From positions 127,677,450 through 127,741,449 of the forward strand of contig CP136069.1 in assembly GCA_032622095.1 (NCBI GenBank): a stretch of 64,000 nucleotides of DNA, written 5' to 3'. A program made the position numbers and the translations under genes. The notes below the pieces were generated by a model that made no database searches, was not told the DNA's origin, and saw nothing but the letters and a program-made list of their open reading frames with translations. Positions 23,920 to 33,382 of this stretch are shown here, piece after piece. Each line of letters begins with the position of its first letter. Positions within the stretch are counted from its first letter, which is position 1. Origin of the DNA: Siphonodentalium dalli. Lineage: Eukaryota > Mollusca > Scaphopoda > Gadilida > Siphonodentaliidae.

Positions 23920-24134
23920 CAATAAGATTTATGCTGATTTGGCTCGAGGAGCAATTGCCAACCAGAAGTTAAGGAGCGAGTGACTGAATGGAAATTCGGA
24001 ACTAGATCATGACATTTAGTTTTTGGTGCTCATATACTAGTCTAATGCCATACATAAACACAGATGAATGACACATTTTATGATAGCATCGTTGTTATAA
24101 AGATATTAAACCAACACATATTTCGGGATGAATT

Positions 24135-24149
24135 GGGGGGGGGGGGGGG
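24135..24149. repeat. Poly-G run (15 G)
   Basis: Uninterrupted 15 G within intron 7. Confidence 0.9.
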
Positions 24150-24235
24150 TCCACCAAAACAATCCATATACAGTACCGATGAGGCGATGGTCGGAAACCA
24201 GGAAACTCAATGCTTAGAATTTATGTTATTTATTA

Positions 24236-24672
24236 GGCCGTGGCTAAAAGACGGTATACCGCTTTAGTACCAAACGCTAAAGAGTGGTTTACCGCGCTTT
24301 AGCTATATGGGTCTGATACGCTAATTAACGGTATACCGCTCTTTAGCGTTTGGTGCTAAAGAACGGTATACTGCTCTTTAGTGACAAACGCTAAAGAGCG
24401 GTATACCACGCTTTGGCTATATGGGCCTGATATGCTAATGAACGGTATACCACTCTTTAGCGTTTGGTGCTAAAGAACGGTATACTGCTCTTTAGCCCTC
24501 GGTGCTAAAGAGCGGTCCAGGTTGGATGAGCGGCACGTGCGTTGCCAAGATATTTTGCGCATTGCCCAACACATAACGTTATAATCCGTACCGCTCTTTA
24601 GCCCTCATCACTAAAGGGCGGTATACCGTTCTTTAGCCCTCAGTACTAAAGAGCGGTATACCGTTCTTTAGC
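24236..24672. repeat. Array of GGTATACC-centred palindromes
   Basis: About a dozen half-sites 'gctaaagagcggtatacc' and complements 'ggtatacc.ctctttagc' alternate with short spacers (tttggtgc, acaaac, tatatgggtctgat). A longer unit of about 120-130 bp appears twice (tatatgggtctgatacgcta near 24304; tatatgggcctgatatgcta near 24418). Two further palindromes follow at about 24588-24672. The array could fold into many alternative hairpins. Confidence 0.9.
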
Positions 24673-26090
24673 CACTTCGTATTTATTATTAACACATACT
24701 GGAACTATTCTGTTATTCGGAGGGCTAACACACTTTTGTTGCAAAGTGACTAGAGGTGCTTCTCGGCTAGATTGAACGAAAATCGTTTATCGTGAATTGT
24801 GGCAACTGCACCGAGTACAATGCACCATGTTTGAGGGAACTGTTGATAATTAGATTATGAACTATTTATATAAAACGTATATTAACTTGTACAGGTATAA
24901 AACTAAAATAGTGTATTACAATATGTAGAAAGAGAGGTAATATGACTGCACATATCACAATCAGATCATCGAATGATACCAACAGTGATGTACATTCTTC
25001 ACGGTCCATCAGATGAAGAAGATATTTTCCAGTGCTAAGATAAAACATAGTTATATATGATTTATTTGTGTCTATGACAAAACATATGGCGTATCTGTGT
25101 CTGTAACAAAACAAAGGTTGTATTAGTAATAAACTTTCCAAGATCGACCCAGAAAGCAAAATGCAGCCATCCAAGGAGAGAAGAGAGCATAGAGACCGAT
25201 GACTAAATACTAAATGACTGGTCACAGTAGATCCAACCAATACACTAACTCGGCGTTCAAGGCACATTCTAATTGTCATGTATCTTATAATTTAAAAAAC
25301 ATGACACAAATACTGTTGAGTCTGACACAAATACCGTTGAGTCTATAATTGGCAATACTCGTAATGTAATCTTAAGGCAGATCACTCTTTCTTTGTATGC
25401 ACTTATAAAATACGTGCATTGCTGCTCTTATAATATAAAATGAATTTAAATGATATATGTCTCTACTTTACCTTTCATTGTATTGATTGTTGATATATTT
25501 GAATTGTATACTGGGAAGAATTAGCCATTTGTATGTCCCATTGTTGAAATCTTTACGATTCGAACTGCCAATACACTTGCAATAATAGACATAGTATCAT
25601 AGAACAAGCCTACGATAATTTTATTGAACATTGTATTGCAGCATATGAACAAGCGTCCCCAGAACAAATGACACAGAATAACATAACAGAGAACCATGCT
25701 TGACAAACGGATTATTACATAACAATCTCCCCTTACAGTGTAATCATGCTTATGTTTGAATATTTCATTGTTAGCATATACTTATATTTACACTGACATA
25801 TGCATTCGCGTTGATGAATATGAATGCGGTGCGTTGGTTGGTTGAAATTATGTCATCTGATGCCGCGCTCTGACCCAAGTTTCTGTGTAGACGAAATTTA
25901 CATCCAGTCAAGAGAATAACGTTGGAAATGGTCACTTAATACTCTTTTAATCTGCCAGTTGACTCGGTTGAGTATAAATATAAGTAATGGAAGTTGATTT
26001 TGTTGCGTTCCATGGAACGAAAGCAAATCAACATCCATTTCTTAAATAAATATAGTACACATAAACATTCAATCTACCAATCCACTCAAT
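24673..26090. other. Remainder of intron 7, no gene seen
   Basis: AT-rich. A 137-codon minus-strand ORF (24866-25279) is hydrophobic and shows no domain or splice support. A candidate acceptor near 24755 leads to an ORF whose possible donors are in the wrong phase. Confidence 0.5.
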
Positions 26091-26123
26091 GTGATTATAT
26101 ATATAGTTGGTCGTCTGTTGCAG

Positions 26124-26309
26124 GTGTACCGATGCATGGCGTCAATACCACTGCTCGAATATGCCAAGAAATGTGGTACATACCAAATGTATCCGAAGCT
26201 CATCAAATGCTTCCATAACCTAGCTGTAGAGTTGAATAAACTACAAGAACAAGGCTGGTGTCACGGAAATATCCGACCTGACTACATTCATTTCGATGAA
26301 ACGACATAG
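26124..26309 (+). CDS. Kinase domain 2, catalytic-loop exon ending in TAG
   Basis: Acceptor tctgttgcag; phase 0; 61 sense codons then TAG at 26307-26309, immediately followed by a good donor (gtagcg). VYRCMASIPLLEYAKK is beta5 and helix D. CFHNLAVELNKLQEQGWC is helix E. HGNIRPDYIHFDE is the catalytic loop, corresponding to HRDLAARNILV.E. The catalytic Asp is Asn and the metal-binding Asn is Tyr, so it is pseudokinase-like. The TAG is in frame and would end translation before the DFG-equivalent. If the donor is used, the mature mRNA still contains the stop. A CAG-to-TAG change at a CAG|GT junction would explain it (inference). Confidence 0.82.
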   Translation: MYRCMASIPLLEYAKKCGTYQMYPKLIKCFHNLAVELNKLQEQGWCHGNIRPDYIHFDETT

Positions 26310-27805
26310 GTAGCGTACCCAGACTTTAACACGTGCTCGCATCCTGCATTGTAAACGTATACCTGAACATCCCTTATATTATATTCACCCGATAATACAA
26401 AACTGGTGGTAGTTCTGATCATTTACGGATGAGGATGGTGGGAAATAAACACAAAAAGGCTTATAAAACGTATCTTTACCACAGCTAACTACGTTGGAAG
26501 TAAGACCTATGTAGTTCAACCAGCAATGTTACATAAATTTGCCTGTAATAGCATGCATATATCGTACAAGAATCAATCTTACATGTATTTGAAGGCAGAT
26601 GTTAGTCTCATTTGATTTAAGCATATTTGAATAGTATAATAATATACAGAGACTGGGGGCTGGAGGACACGTTCTTGAAACTTAGATGCCGCCAATCGCC
26701 ACAATACCAAATATGTATAACAACGTATATCAACAAAATATCAATATGATTGGTTTGGCATGTTAGTCTCATATCGTTAGTTTAGGTAAATATGTATTTT
26801 GTAGGCATGTGGTCGTTCATTGTCTGGCACGATATGGTTTTCTGTGATGAAATGTCTGCACAAATACCTGGCAAATTTACCAGTGTGTGGAAGTATACTA
26901 AACCAACAGGGGCCAGCAGTATCATGTCATTCAATTATGTTCTAACTCGCTTCGATCAAACGAACATAGAAGATTTACTCAATAAAAACTACAAAATAGA
27001 TTTGATATGTTTTATTAAAAAGACTACTCAGGCGTGCGGAATACCAACATCGGCAGAACATAAATCATTATAATTAATAATAAATAACATATGAAAATTA
27101 CAATACAATAATTTCAACTATATATCAGCGATCGAAATGAATAAGGAGAAACTGTGGTTGTGAACCTGAGCGTAGAATGATAATTGTCTTTACGACCTTG
27201 ACCAAAGCGAAGCAGACAGATGATTGAACATGGATAGCACGGGGTGAGTGAACTGCTAGCTGGCGTTCATTGTCCGTGACCAATCTATCAGAACGCCATC
27301 TGACCTACATATCAATAACACTGGAGACCCTTAACCTGCCAAATCTTTTTAACAGTTGAACTTCAATAAATACATCTGTAGTCAGTTGAAGAGGATGGCT
27401 CTATGTGTATCGTTACACAAAGTCCTGAGCCTCAATTAATTTGAGACAATCGATCAGAATTTATTCAGGAATGCTGTGACTCCACCCTGTTGTTATTTTC
27501 AAAAATACACGGATAGATTGAATCCTGGAGTTCATGGCATTCAAATACGTAGTGAAAATTTCCCTTTCCCTTCACAGTGAACCAAATAATGGCCAAACAA
27601 AAGACAGCAGTAAGACCCATACTCATTATCGTTCTATTTTACCAATAGCACAGAATATAGAATATAGATGAGTTATTCTTTGTTATATAAATCTAATTGA
27701 TAGCGATTTTCATTGAGCGGGGAGGACAATGATGGTAGCCACATATATAATCGTATGAATTACATTGAGAGCATGCATGTGTGTATAAGCTAATTATCTC
27801 AACAG
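26310..27805 (+). other. Intron 8 (1.5 kb)
   Basis: Starts gtagcg and ends atctcaacag. A 93-codon ORF at 26792-27073 shows no kinase motif and no paired splice sites. Nothing else noted. Confidence 0.6.
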
Positions 27806-27894
27806 GTAGTTGTATTAACCAGAATGGGAAGAATGTTGAAGATGTCACCAGACATGGTTGTCAAAGGAAATGGGAACACAGACTCCTGGCCGTG
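27806..27894 (+). CDS. Kinase domain 2, DFG-equivalent exon (RMG)
   Basis: Acceptor attatctcaacag, donor cgtg|gtatgt; enters phase 0 and leaves phase 2. VVVLTRMGRM aligns with 'VKIADFGLA', so DFG is replaced by RMG and the Mg-binding Asp is lost. The exon ends TDSWP plus TG, and the next exon's first base makes Trp, giving PWDPPEVI, the P+1/APE region. An overlapping frame is also open, but only this one meets both flanking phases and the kinase alignment. Confidence 0.8.
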
Positions 27895-28090
27895 GTATGT
27901 GCTGATTTGTATTTCTACATTCCACCCGCTTACCCCCCCCCCCCCCGGATCACTATTTTGGCATATACCAAGTAGTGCAATATCTATATAATACTCTATT
28001 TAAGAAATGGTACTTTAGTACACTCACTAATATGAAGGTGTCACCACTACCCCGTACATCCTGAATAATGGGGTGAAGAAAATATCGAGT

Positions 28091-28720
28091 CATGGTTATT
28101 TGACACTAATATTATCAAATAACTTTCAAGCATTTGCTGAAGTGATGACGGTAATGTTCATAACTTCAACACATCAAGATGCATGAGACTGAATTACATA
28201 ACAATTGTCATTTTGACTAAGAAATAATCAGAATATAAAAAAAAGTTATGCTACAACATCTGCATACCATCATTTTTGATGAGTCCTGGATACCATTTTT
28301 ATATATAATGAGGCATGGCTATTTCACACTAATATGACAATGTTTCAACCATTTGCTGAAGTAATGTCCATAAAGTCAATACATCAAGATGTATGAGACC
28401 CAATTACATCAATTGTGTATCAATGGCTAAGAAATAACCAAAATATAAACAAGAGTTGATGCTATAAAATGTGCGCAACAGAATTTGTGTTGAATCCTGA
28501 ATGCCGCTTATATAAAATACTAGTCATGGTTATTTTACGTTAATATCATAATTTTCAGTCATTTCCTGAAGTAACGTCCATAACGTCAATACATCAACGT
28601 GTATGAGTTTAAATTACATCAACATGTATGAGTTTAAATTATATCAACATTTGTTATTTTGGCTTAGAAAGAATCAAGATATGAACAATTTGGTGCTATA
28701 AAAGCTGCGTACCATTTTGT
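28091..28720. repeat. ~215-bp tandem repeat, three diverged units
   Basis: 'catgg.tattt.ac' starts units at 28091, 28314 and 28525 (periods 223 and 211). Each continues with 'atttgctgaagt', 'acatcaa.atg.atgag' and 'gaatcctga'. The third runs straight into the 60-bp minisatellite, whose first bases resemble the unit's end. Confidence 0.8.
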
Positions 28721-29029
28721 TGAATCCTGAATATCGGTTAAATGGGCATATGAATCCTTAGTGCCAGTCAACACAGGGCATGAATCCTGAATACCGGTTA
28801 AATGGGCATATGAATCCTTAGTGCCAGTCAACACAGGGCATGAATCCTGAATGCCGGTTAAATGGGCATATGAATCCTTAGTGCCAGTCAACACAGGGCA
28901 TGAATCCTGGATATCGGTTAAATGGGCATATGAATCCTTAGTGCCAGTCAACACAGGGCATGAATCCTGAATACCGGTTAAATGGGCATATGAATCCTTA
29001 GTGCCAGTCAACACAGGGCATGAATCCTG
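28721..29029. repeat. 60-bp minisatellite, 5.2 units
   Basis: Units start 'tgaatcctga' at 28721, 28781, 28841, 28901 and 28961, with a partial sixth at 29021. Each 60-bp unit is two diverged 30-bp halves, both starting 'tgaatcct'. On the minus strand it is open as a 20-residue repeat (LTGTKDSYAH then LTGIQDSCPV), giving a 116-codon ORF without start context or splice support. Confidence 0.95.
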
Positions 29030-29343
29030 TACATCACTTCAAGATAATCCAAAACTCGTGTACCAGAAAGGGAGGGGGTATAGCACCATCACACATGTGA
29101 CCCAAAAAATGAAACCTGCACAGGGCCGGCTTGGAACGTTACTTCAGATTCACAAATCGAAATTTAAATGTTCAGCTAGAACTAATTAATTAAAAATAAC
29201 TCTGCGACCTACATTTTAAATTTATTAAAAAAAAATATTTTGTCAACTCGCGGAGAATCTCTATCTTCGTACACACTGTGTATGTTAATGCTGTTTTTCG
29301 TTGGTTTAATATGTCAGAATCCCGATGAAATTCATCGTTTCAG

Positions 29344-29512
29344 GGACCCACCAGAAGTGATTCAGTCGGCTCTGTATTCGCATGGAAGCGATGTATACCA
29401 ATATGGAAAGACAGGATGGCAATTGTTCACTGCAGCAAACCTCTTCAGCAATAACCAAACGGCGAACGAGCTTAAGTGTGTCCCTCAAAACACATGCTCA
29501 AACAAACAACAG
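29344..29512 (+). CDS. Kinase domain 2, APE to helix G exon
   Basis: Acceptor ttcatcgtttcag, donor caacag|gtttgt; enters phase 2 and leaves phase 0. After a completed Trp codon it reads DPPEVIQSALYSHGSDVYQY, then GKTGWQLFTA. This is subdomains VIII-IX of tyrosine kinases, with PPE for APE and SDVYQYGKTGWQLFT for SDVYSFGVLLWELFT. The helix-F Asp and the WxLFT block are kept. The following NNQTANELKCVPQNTCSNKQQ-like stretch is an unusually long polar insert before helix G. An alternative acceptor at 29317 is also in frame but gives the wrong phase for the upstream exon. Confidence 0.88.
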
Positions 29513-31152
29513 GTTTGTGCATGTACTTTCCATCTTACTAGCATACTAGCATACCGGTACAACACATTACAATATATATATATTCTACCGGAATACGGAA
29601 CAGTTGTGGCCCAGGAGTGACAGAGATTCTCAGATTCACACCAAGATTTCCCAGTTATTTACCCATAATGAATTATAATTCACAACTAAGATATAGAGTT
29701 ATTCCCCTTCCGTTGAGAATAATAGACTGACAGTACAGACCAGATAGAAATTAAGCACATAACACACGTCAGTACTTTGACAAACACAACATGTTCAGTT
29801 TATTCCACCGGATATATTGATACATGTAATACAATATTTTGGATATTCCTCTTTAAAATGGTATAATATGTTGCATATAATGTGATCGTTGAATTCGAAT
29901 ATTAAGTGAGCCTTTAAATCCATGGTTTAAAGCTACTGACGGCCTTTTACTTTGAAAAATCATACATAGTTTGTTAAACCATTATTATCAAGGAGAAAAT
30001 GAAAAAAAATGAGAAAGAATTAGCTCTTATTTTTATTATAAATCATCATCGAATGACGAAATTCCATATGCTTTGATAGGTATTCTCTATCTGAAAACTT
30101 ATTCATCTCGTGAATAATGGCCACGTATGAGCGTTCCACTTGAATGACCAACTAAATTACTGAATGTTCGTTTTCAAAAATCAAAGCTAAACAGTTAGAG
30201 CACAATAGCACAAGGGTTAGTAACATAAACATCAGAAGGTTAAAGGTACGGTTGGCCTTGGCGGTGGGTATACTATGAAAATATTTCCACCCGTCAAAAA
30301 CAGCCACAAACAGAAAGAACAACAAAATGTAGACATACTTTGTCCGTATACAAATAAGAAATATCGCATAAACAGTATGTTATTGTCATATATTTGACCA
30401 TTGTTATGTAAACAAAAGCATAAAAAGTTACTTTTCTGGTGTTTGTTTACATTATGATGGTAAACATAAAGAGCGTTCTTTGTTGGTGAATTCCTGATAT
30501 GGATCGAATAAAGAGCGTTTATGCTATTTGTGTGTGATTAGCCAGCAGCATTGTGCTGTCTTCTGTGACACAATCAGGCTCTTGTTTAGGTAAAATATAG
30601 TAAATCTTTATGATAACATGCTGTTTACGCGATGGTCATGGTATATATGAACGAAACTGTATGCGTTTTAATGTTTTTATGTTTACGGTGATTGGAACAA
30701 ATATGAATATTTTGGACAACTAAGGCCTCACGTGCCTTTAAGTTTAAATGACTATCCATGTTGCCACACCAAAGTTCGCATACCCTTCATGATTGTTGAA
30801 TAAACTCACCTTGCCAGACAAATGCAAATTCCATGTCAACAAGCTTAGGATTGAAATGGGCACTTGGTAAGAAAATTATTTGGTGACTTTAACAAGAGGG
30901 TGAATTATTTTGCAGTTTGAATTTGACATTTGCCTCATAGAATGGCGTTCATTGAAGCATAACTCCAAACAAATATTTACCTTTAACATAGTTAATCAAA
31001 CTGACAATAAATGTTATATGTGGGCAATGTCATAGCAATTGCATCCATGACTTATTGGCAGATACGGGTCAGTGATTTTGGGGACTATTCTTTTTTTGAA
31101 TATATATACATATATATCACATCGTTCTACAATATAGTACCAAACGTTACAG
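29513..31152 (+). other. Intron 10 (1.6 kb)
   Basis: Starts gtttgt and ends caaacgttacag. AT-rich, no gene recognised. Confidence 0.65.
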
Positions 31153-31307
31153 GTATTGGACCAGCTTTTGACGGACTCCATCACAGACTATCTACCGAAG
31201 CCATTTGGATGCCCGGACTCACTATACGACGTCATACGTCAGTGCTGTGCGAAAGATAGCGTAGACAGGCCAACATTTAGTTCCGTGATACAGGCATTAG
31301 CTAAAAT
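31153..31307 (+). CDS. Kinase domain 2, C-terminal end
   Basis: Acceptor aacgttacag, donor aaaat|gtaaga; enters phase 0 and leaves phase 2. It encodes VLDQLLTDSITDYLPKPFGC and then PDSLYDVIRQCCAKDSVDRP, TFSSVIQALAKM. This is the end of a tyrosine-kinase-type C-lobe, pattern 'cP..LY.vm..CW..d...RPtF..i...L', with CC for CW and an intact RPTF. It is the clearest family signature in the gene. Confidence 0.92.
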
Positions 31308-32164
31308 GTAAGATATTTCATATCTAAGATGTATATAAGGTTCCGAACTTCAAGTTACAACAGCAACACAATATATCTGTTTCACCGTTTGCTTACAATG
31401 CGAAATCATATGTCGTATACATTATTCCTTTTAACAGGAACGTGATTGGGGGGTAATTGTTGGGGTGTTTAACTTTAATTTTCTTGAAAACCTGAAGACC
31501 AAAATTCACAACTCTGACAAACGCTCTTTGCATCATCTGTCTCTCTTCAGTTGGAAATTTAGAACCGATACCTTAATTGGTGGGACAATTCTAATCTAAA
31601 ATACTCTAAGATTGAACATTTTTCTCAATTGATAGTAGAATCAGTCAGAAAGTATGCAATTAGGAGGTTAATTCAATCTAGGGTTAAAACAGATTGTCTG
31701 ATTCTGAACATTGTTCGAATAACTAAATTACCATAATAATTTAATCATATTTTCGGTCTGAAATTTCTAAGAATATTTTCCAATTGTTTTGACAATTGAA
31801 ATTGGCGGGTGTACACATCACCACCCATATATATATCGAGATTTATTATTATTAAAAATGTTGATGCTAGAAGATTCTGTAATCAAATTAATCTAATCAA
31901 ACTCATCCAATAGTAGTTTCCTTTGGAAAGAAATTGTAAAATAAGAAGTTTCAACCTGTACTTTTTTTTCTTACAACTAAATACAAACCCTTCCCGCTCT
32001 TGTGTTATGTTATCTGATCTGCTCATATGATGCCTGCTTGTATTTATCGAAAATTCAACTAGAATAATACCATTCCAATGCAATTGTATACTTGTTTTCA
32101 ACTGTGTGGAAGAATCCATTTAGCAAACAAGTGGTTAGTTTGTCATTGACTTCCTTCGTTTCAG
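31308..32164 (+). other. Intron 11 (0.86 kb)
   Basis: Starts gtaaga and ends cttcgtttcag. The end (about 32070-32130) has a fragment of the dispersed repeat seen at 18450 and 19185. Confidence 0.6.
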
Positions 32165-33215
32165 TGTTGAATTAGAACTGCCGGGCAGGGAGGAAGATGA
32201 CGACGACCAGAATGGCATTGACACAGCAATTGTCAATCCAGTAGTATATCCAACCAGTTCTCGCCATCGTCATTCAAATTTGCTAAGCGAGGTGCGAATG
32301 TGCGGAAACAAAGTGGTTAATGACTTTGAAAACAGAGAACCAGTTTATGGTGTCGATAGGGCTATTTACGGTAGTCATTCTTCTACAACTAATGCGTCGA
32401 CGACCAACCTGCACACATCGCAATTTACGCTATCGGACGACCACTATCCCTATATGGTGCCATTACCTAATGAACAGCGAGACATATCAACACCAGGGAA
32501 GGGTATATTGAAACGAAACCTAGCTTTCTTGGAAGATCAATACGCCATGTCTCATAGTTTGGAACCGCATCGTCATCAAGGCGGGAGAATCGCTGCACGT
32601 GCTATCGAAGGTGATGATACTGTGCATTATTTACCAGCAGAAAGCATTGTAAATGAACGCGACACCTTGGAGTATGAACAAGTCTCGCCTGCACACTTAT
32701 ATGAAAGTTCTTCCTCGAGCTCAATGCCGTCACGAGGAAGTTTGTTCTCCAGGCTCATGAGAAAAATAGGCTTGAAGAAGAAGAAGGAGAGAAACGAATA
32801 TGCATTTGATAATACTGTTCGATACTCGAGTCGTTCAATTGGCACCATATCACTAAATTCCAATTCATGTTATGAAACAATACAAGGAGCTATGTCACGG
32901 TCCGCAATAGCTACCACCCGAGAGAGTGGCAACAACCAGGCAGTACCTGGATATAACCAACCAACGGTTCCACCGCAACTTCCCCCTCGGCTCAGTGACG
33001 ACCAGCCTTTTCTGATGGGAGTGCGATTTCCGGGCGACGAACTTCCTGTTGATTATGACGTCGACGAATCCACCGAAGGGGAAGGAGACAACGGAATCAA
33101 CTCCAGCAACCTTGACGACATATTGTATGGAGCCAATCCCACATCGCTCATTCAGCAAACGCAGAGCTTCTCAACCCTTTACAGACATTCCGATAATTAT
33201 GATCCCCTGTATTGA
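32165..33215 (+). CDS. Terminal exon: Tyr-rich, SH3-ligand-bearing tail
   Basis: Acceptor cttcgtttcag; enters phase 2; 349 codons to TGA at 33213-33215. After the kinase fold (IVELELPGREEDDDD) the chain is low-complexity and polar. Tyr sites in possible docking contexts include NPVVYP, EPVYG, AIYG, LEYEQV, NEYAF, DILYGANP and the C-terminal NYDPLY. PPQLPPRL (about 32970-32993) contains a class II SH3 pattern PxxPxR. A Ser-rich stretch precedes a polybasic patch (LMRKIGLKKKKER) that could bind membrane lipids. Together these suggest an adaptor-like scaffold tail; phosphorylation is inference. Confidence 0.9.
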
Positions 33216-33226
33216 CTCTGTATTGA

Positions 33227-33232
33227 ATTAAA
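33227..33232 (+). terminator. ATTAAA poly(A) signal candidate
   Basis: Variant hexamer 12 bases after the kinase-gene stop. An AATAAA at 33905-33910 is an alternative that would put the G22 run inside the 3' UTR. Neither is proven. Confidence 0.3.
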
Positions 33233-33360
33233 CAATGTATAATCGGGGTTCTCGATTAGTTATTTCATGGCATATGTATTTCAGTCTGAATAACACGCGT
33301 CGTTCGATTAAATATCAGAGTATAGGATATCAATATAATATAATCGGGGAAGGGGCGGGT

Positions 33361-33382
33361 GGGGGGGGGGGGGGGGGGGGGG
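33361..33382. repeat. Poly-G run (22 G)
   Basis: 22 uninterrupted G, preceded by further G-rich sequence (ggggaaggggcgggt), about 145 bases after the kinase-gene stop. The longest homopolymer in the window and a strong G-quadruplex candidate if transcribed. Confidence 0.95.

Larger units (their letters stand above)
20514..26123 (+). other. Intron 7 (5.6 kb, repeat-loaded)
   Basis: Starts gtgagt and ends tctgttgcag. It holds a hairpin (20739-20809), the 35-bp minisatellite (20993-23919), a 15-G run and the palindrome array (24236-24672). Exon phases and the kinase pattern join directly across it, so no exon is needed here. Confidence 0.75.
27895..29343 (+). other. Intron 9 (1.4 kb, tandem repeats)
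   Basis: Starts gtatgt and ends tcatcgtttcag. It contains a 14-C run (27933-27946), a ~215-bp triplicate and a 60-bp minisatellite. Long ORFs here come from the repeats. Confidence 0.75.
8940..33215 (+). other. Locus of a tandem kinase/pseudokinase gene (12 exons seen, 5' end missing)
   Basis: Twelve + strand exons (listed separately) total 2345 bases. All eleven junctions are phase-compatible, giving 781 codons including the final stop. Order: C-lobe of kinase-like domain 1 (three exons), linker (three exons), kinase-like domain 2 (five exons, N-lobe to end of C-lobe), and a long terminal exon with a Tyr-rich tail. The N-lobe and catalytic loop of domain 1 were not found, so the 5' part lies upstream or was missed. 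Domain 2 lacks the catalytic motifs. Two kinase domains in one chain resemble JAKs, but the 350-residue tail does not. An in-frame TAG at 26307-26309 interrupts the reading frame. Confidence 0.8.

Noticed and set aside
24755-24860. Exon-like stretch reading IERKSFIVNCGNCTEY after ctcggctag
   Set aside because: It loosely resembles kinase beta4, but no donor has the right phase, and the flanking kinase exons already join directly.
24866-25279. 137-codon minus-strand ORF inside intron 7
   Set aside because: Hydrophobic residues follow from AT-rich codons. There is no splice support and no family, and it lies opposite the kinase gene.
26792-27073. 93-codon ORF in intron 8 as an extra kinase exon
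   Set aside because: No kinase motif, no paired splice sites, and the flanking exons need no insertion.
29318-29343. Earlier acceptor (aatatgtcag) for the APE exon
   Set aside because: It is in frame, but gives phase 0 while the upstream exon leaves phase 2. The acceptor at 29343 completes a Trp that fits the kinase pattern.
8940-31307. Janus kinase orthologue
   Set aside because: No FERM or SH2 region was seen. The C-terminal kinase domain lacks catalytic motifs and is followed by a 350-residue tail, unlike JAKs.
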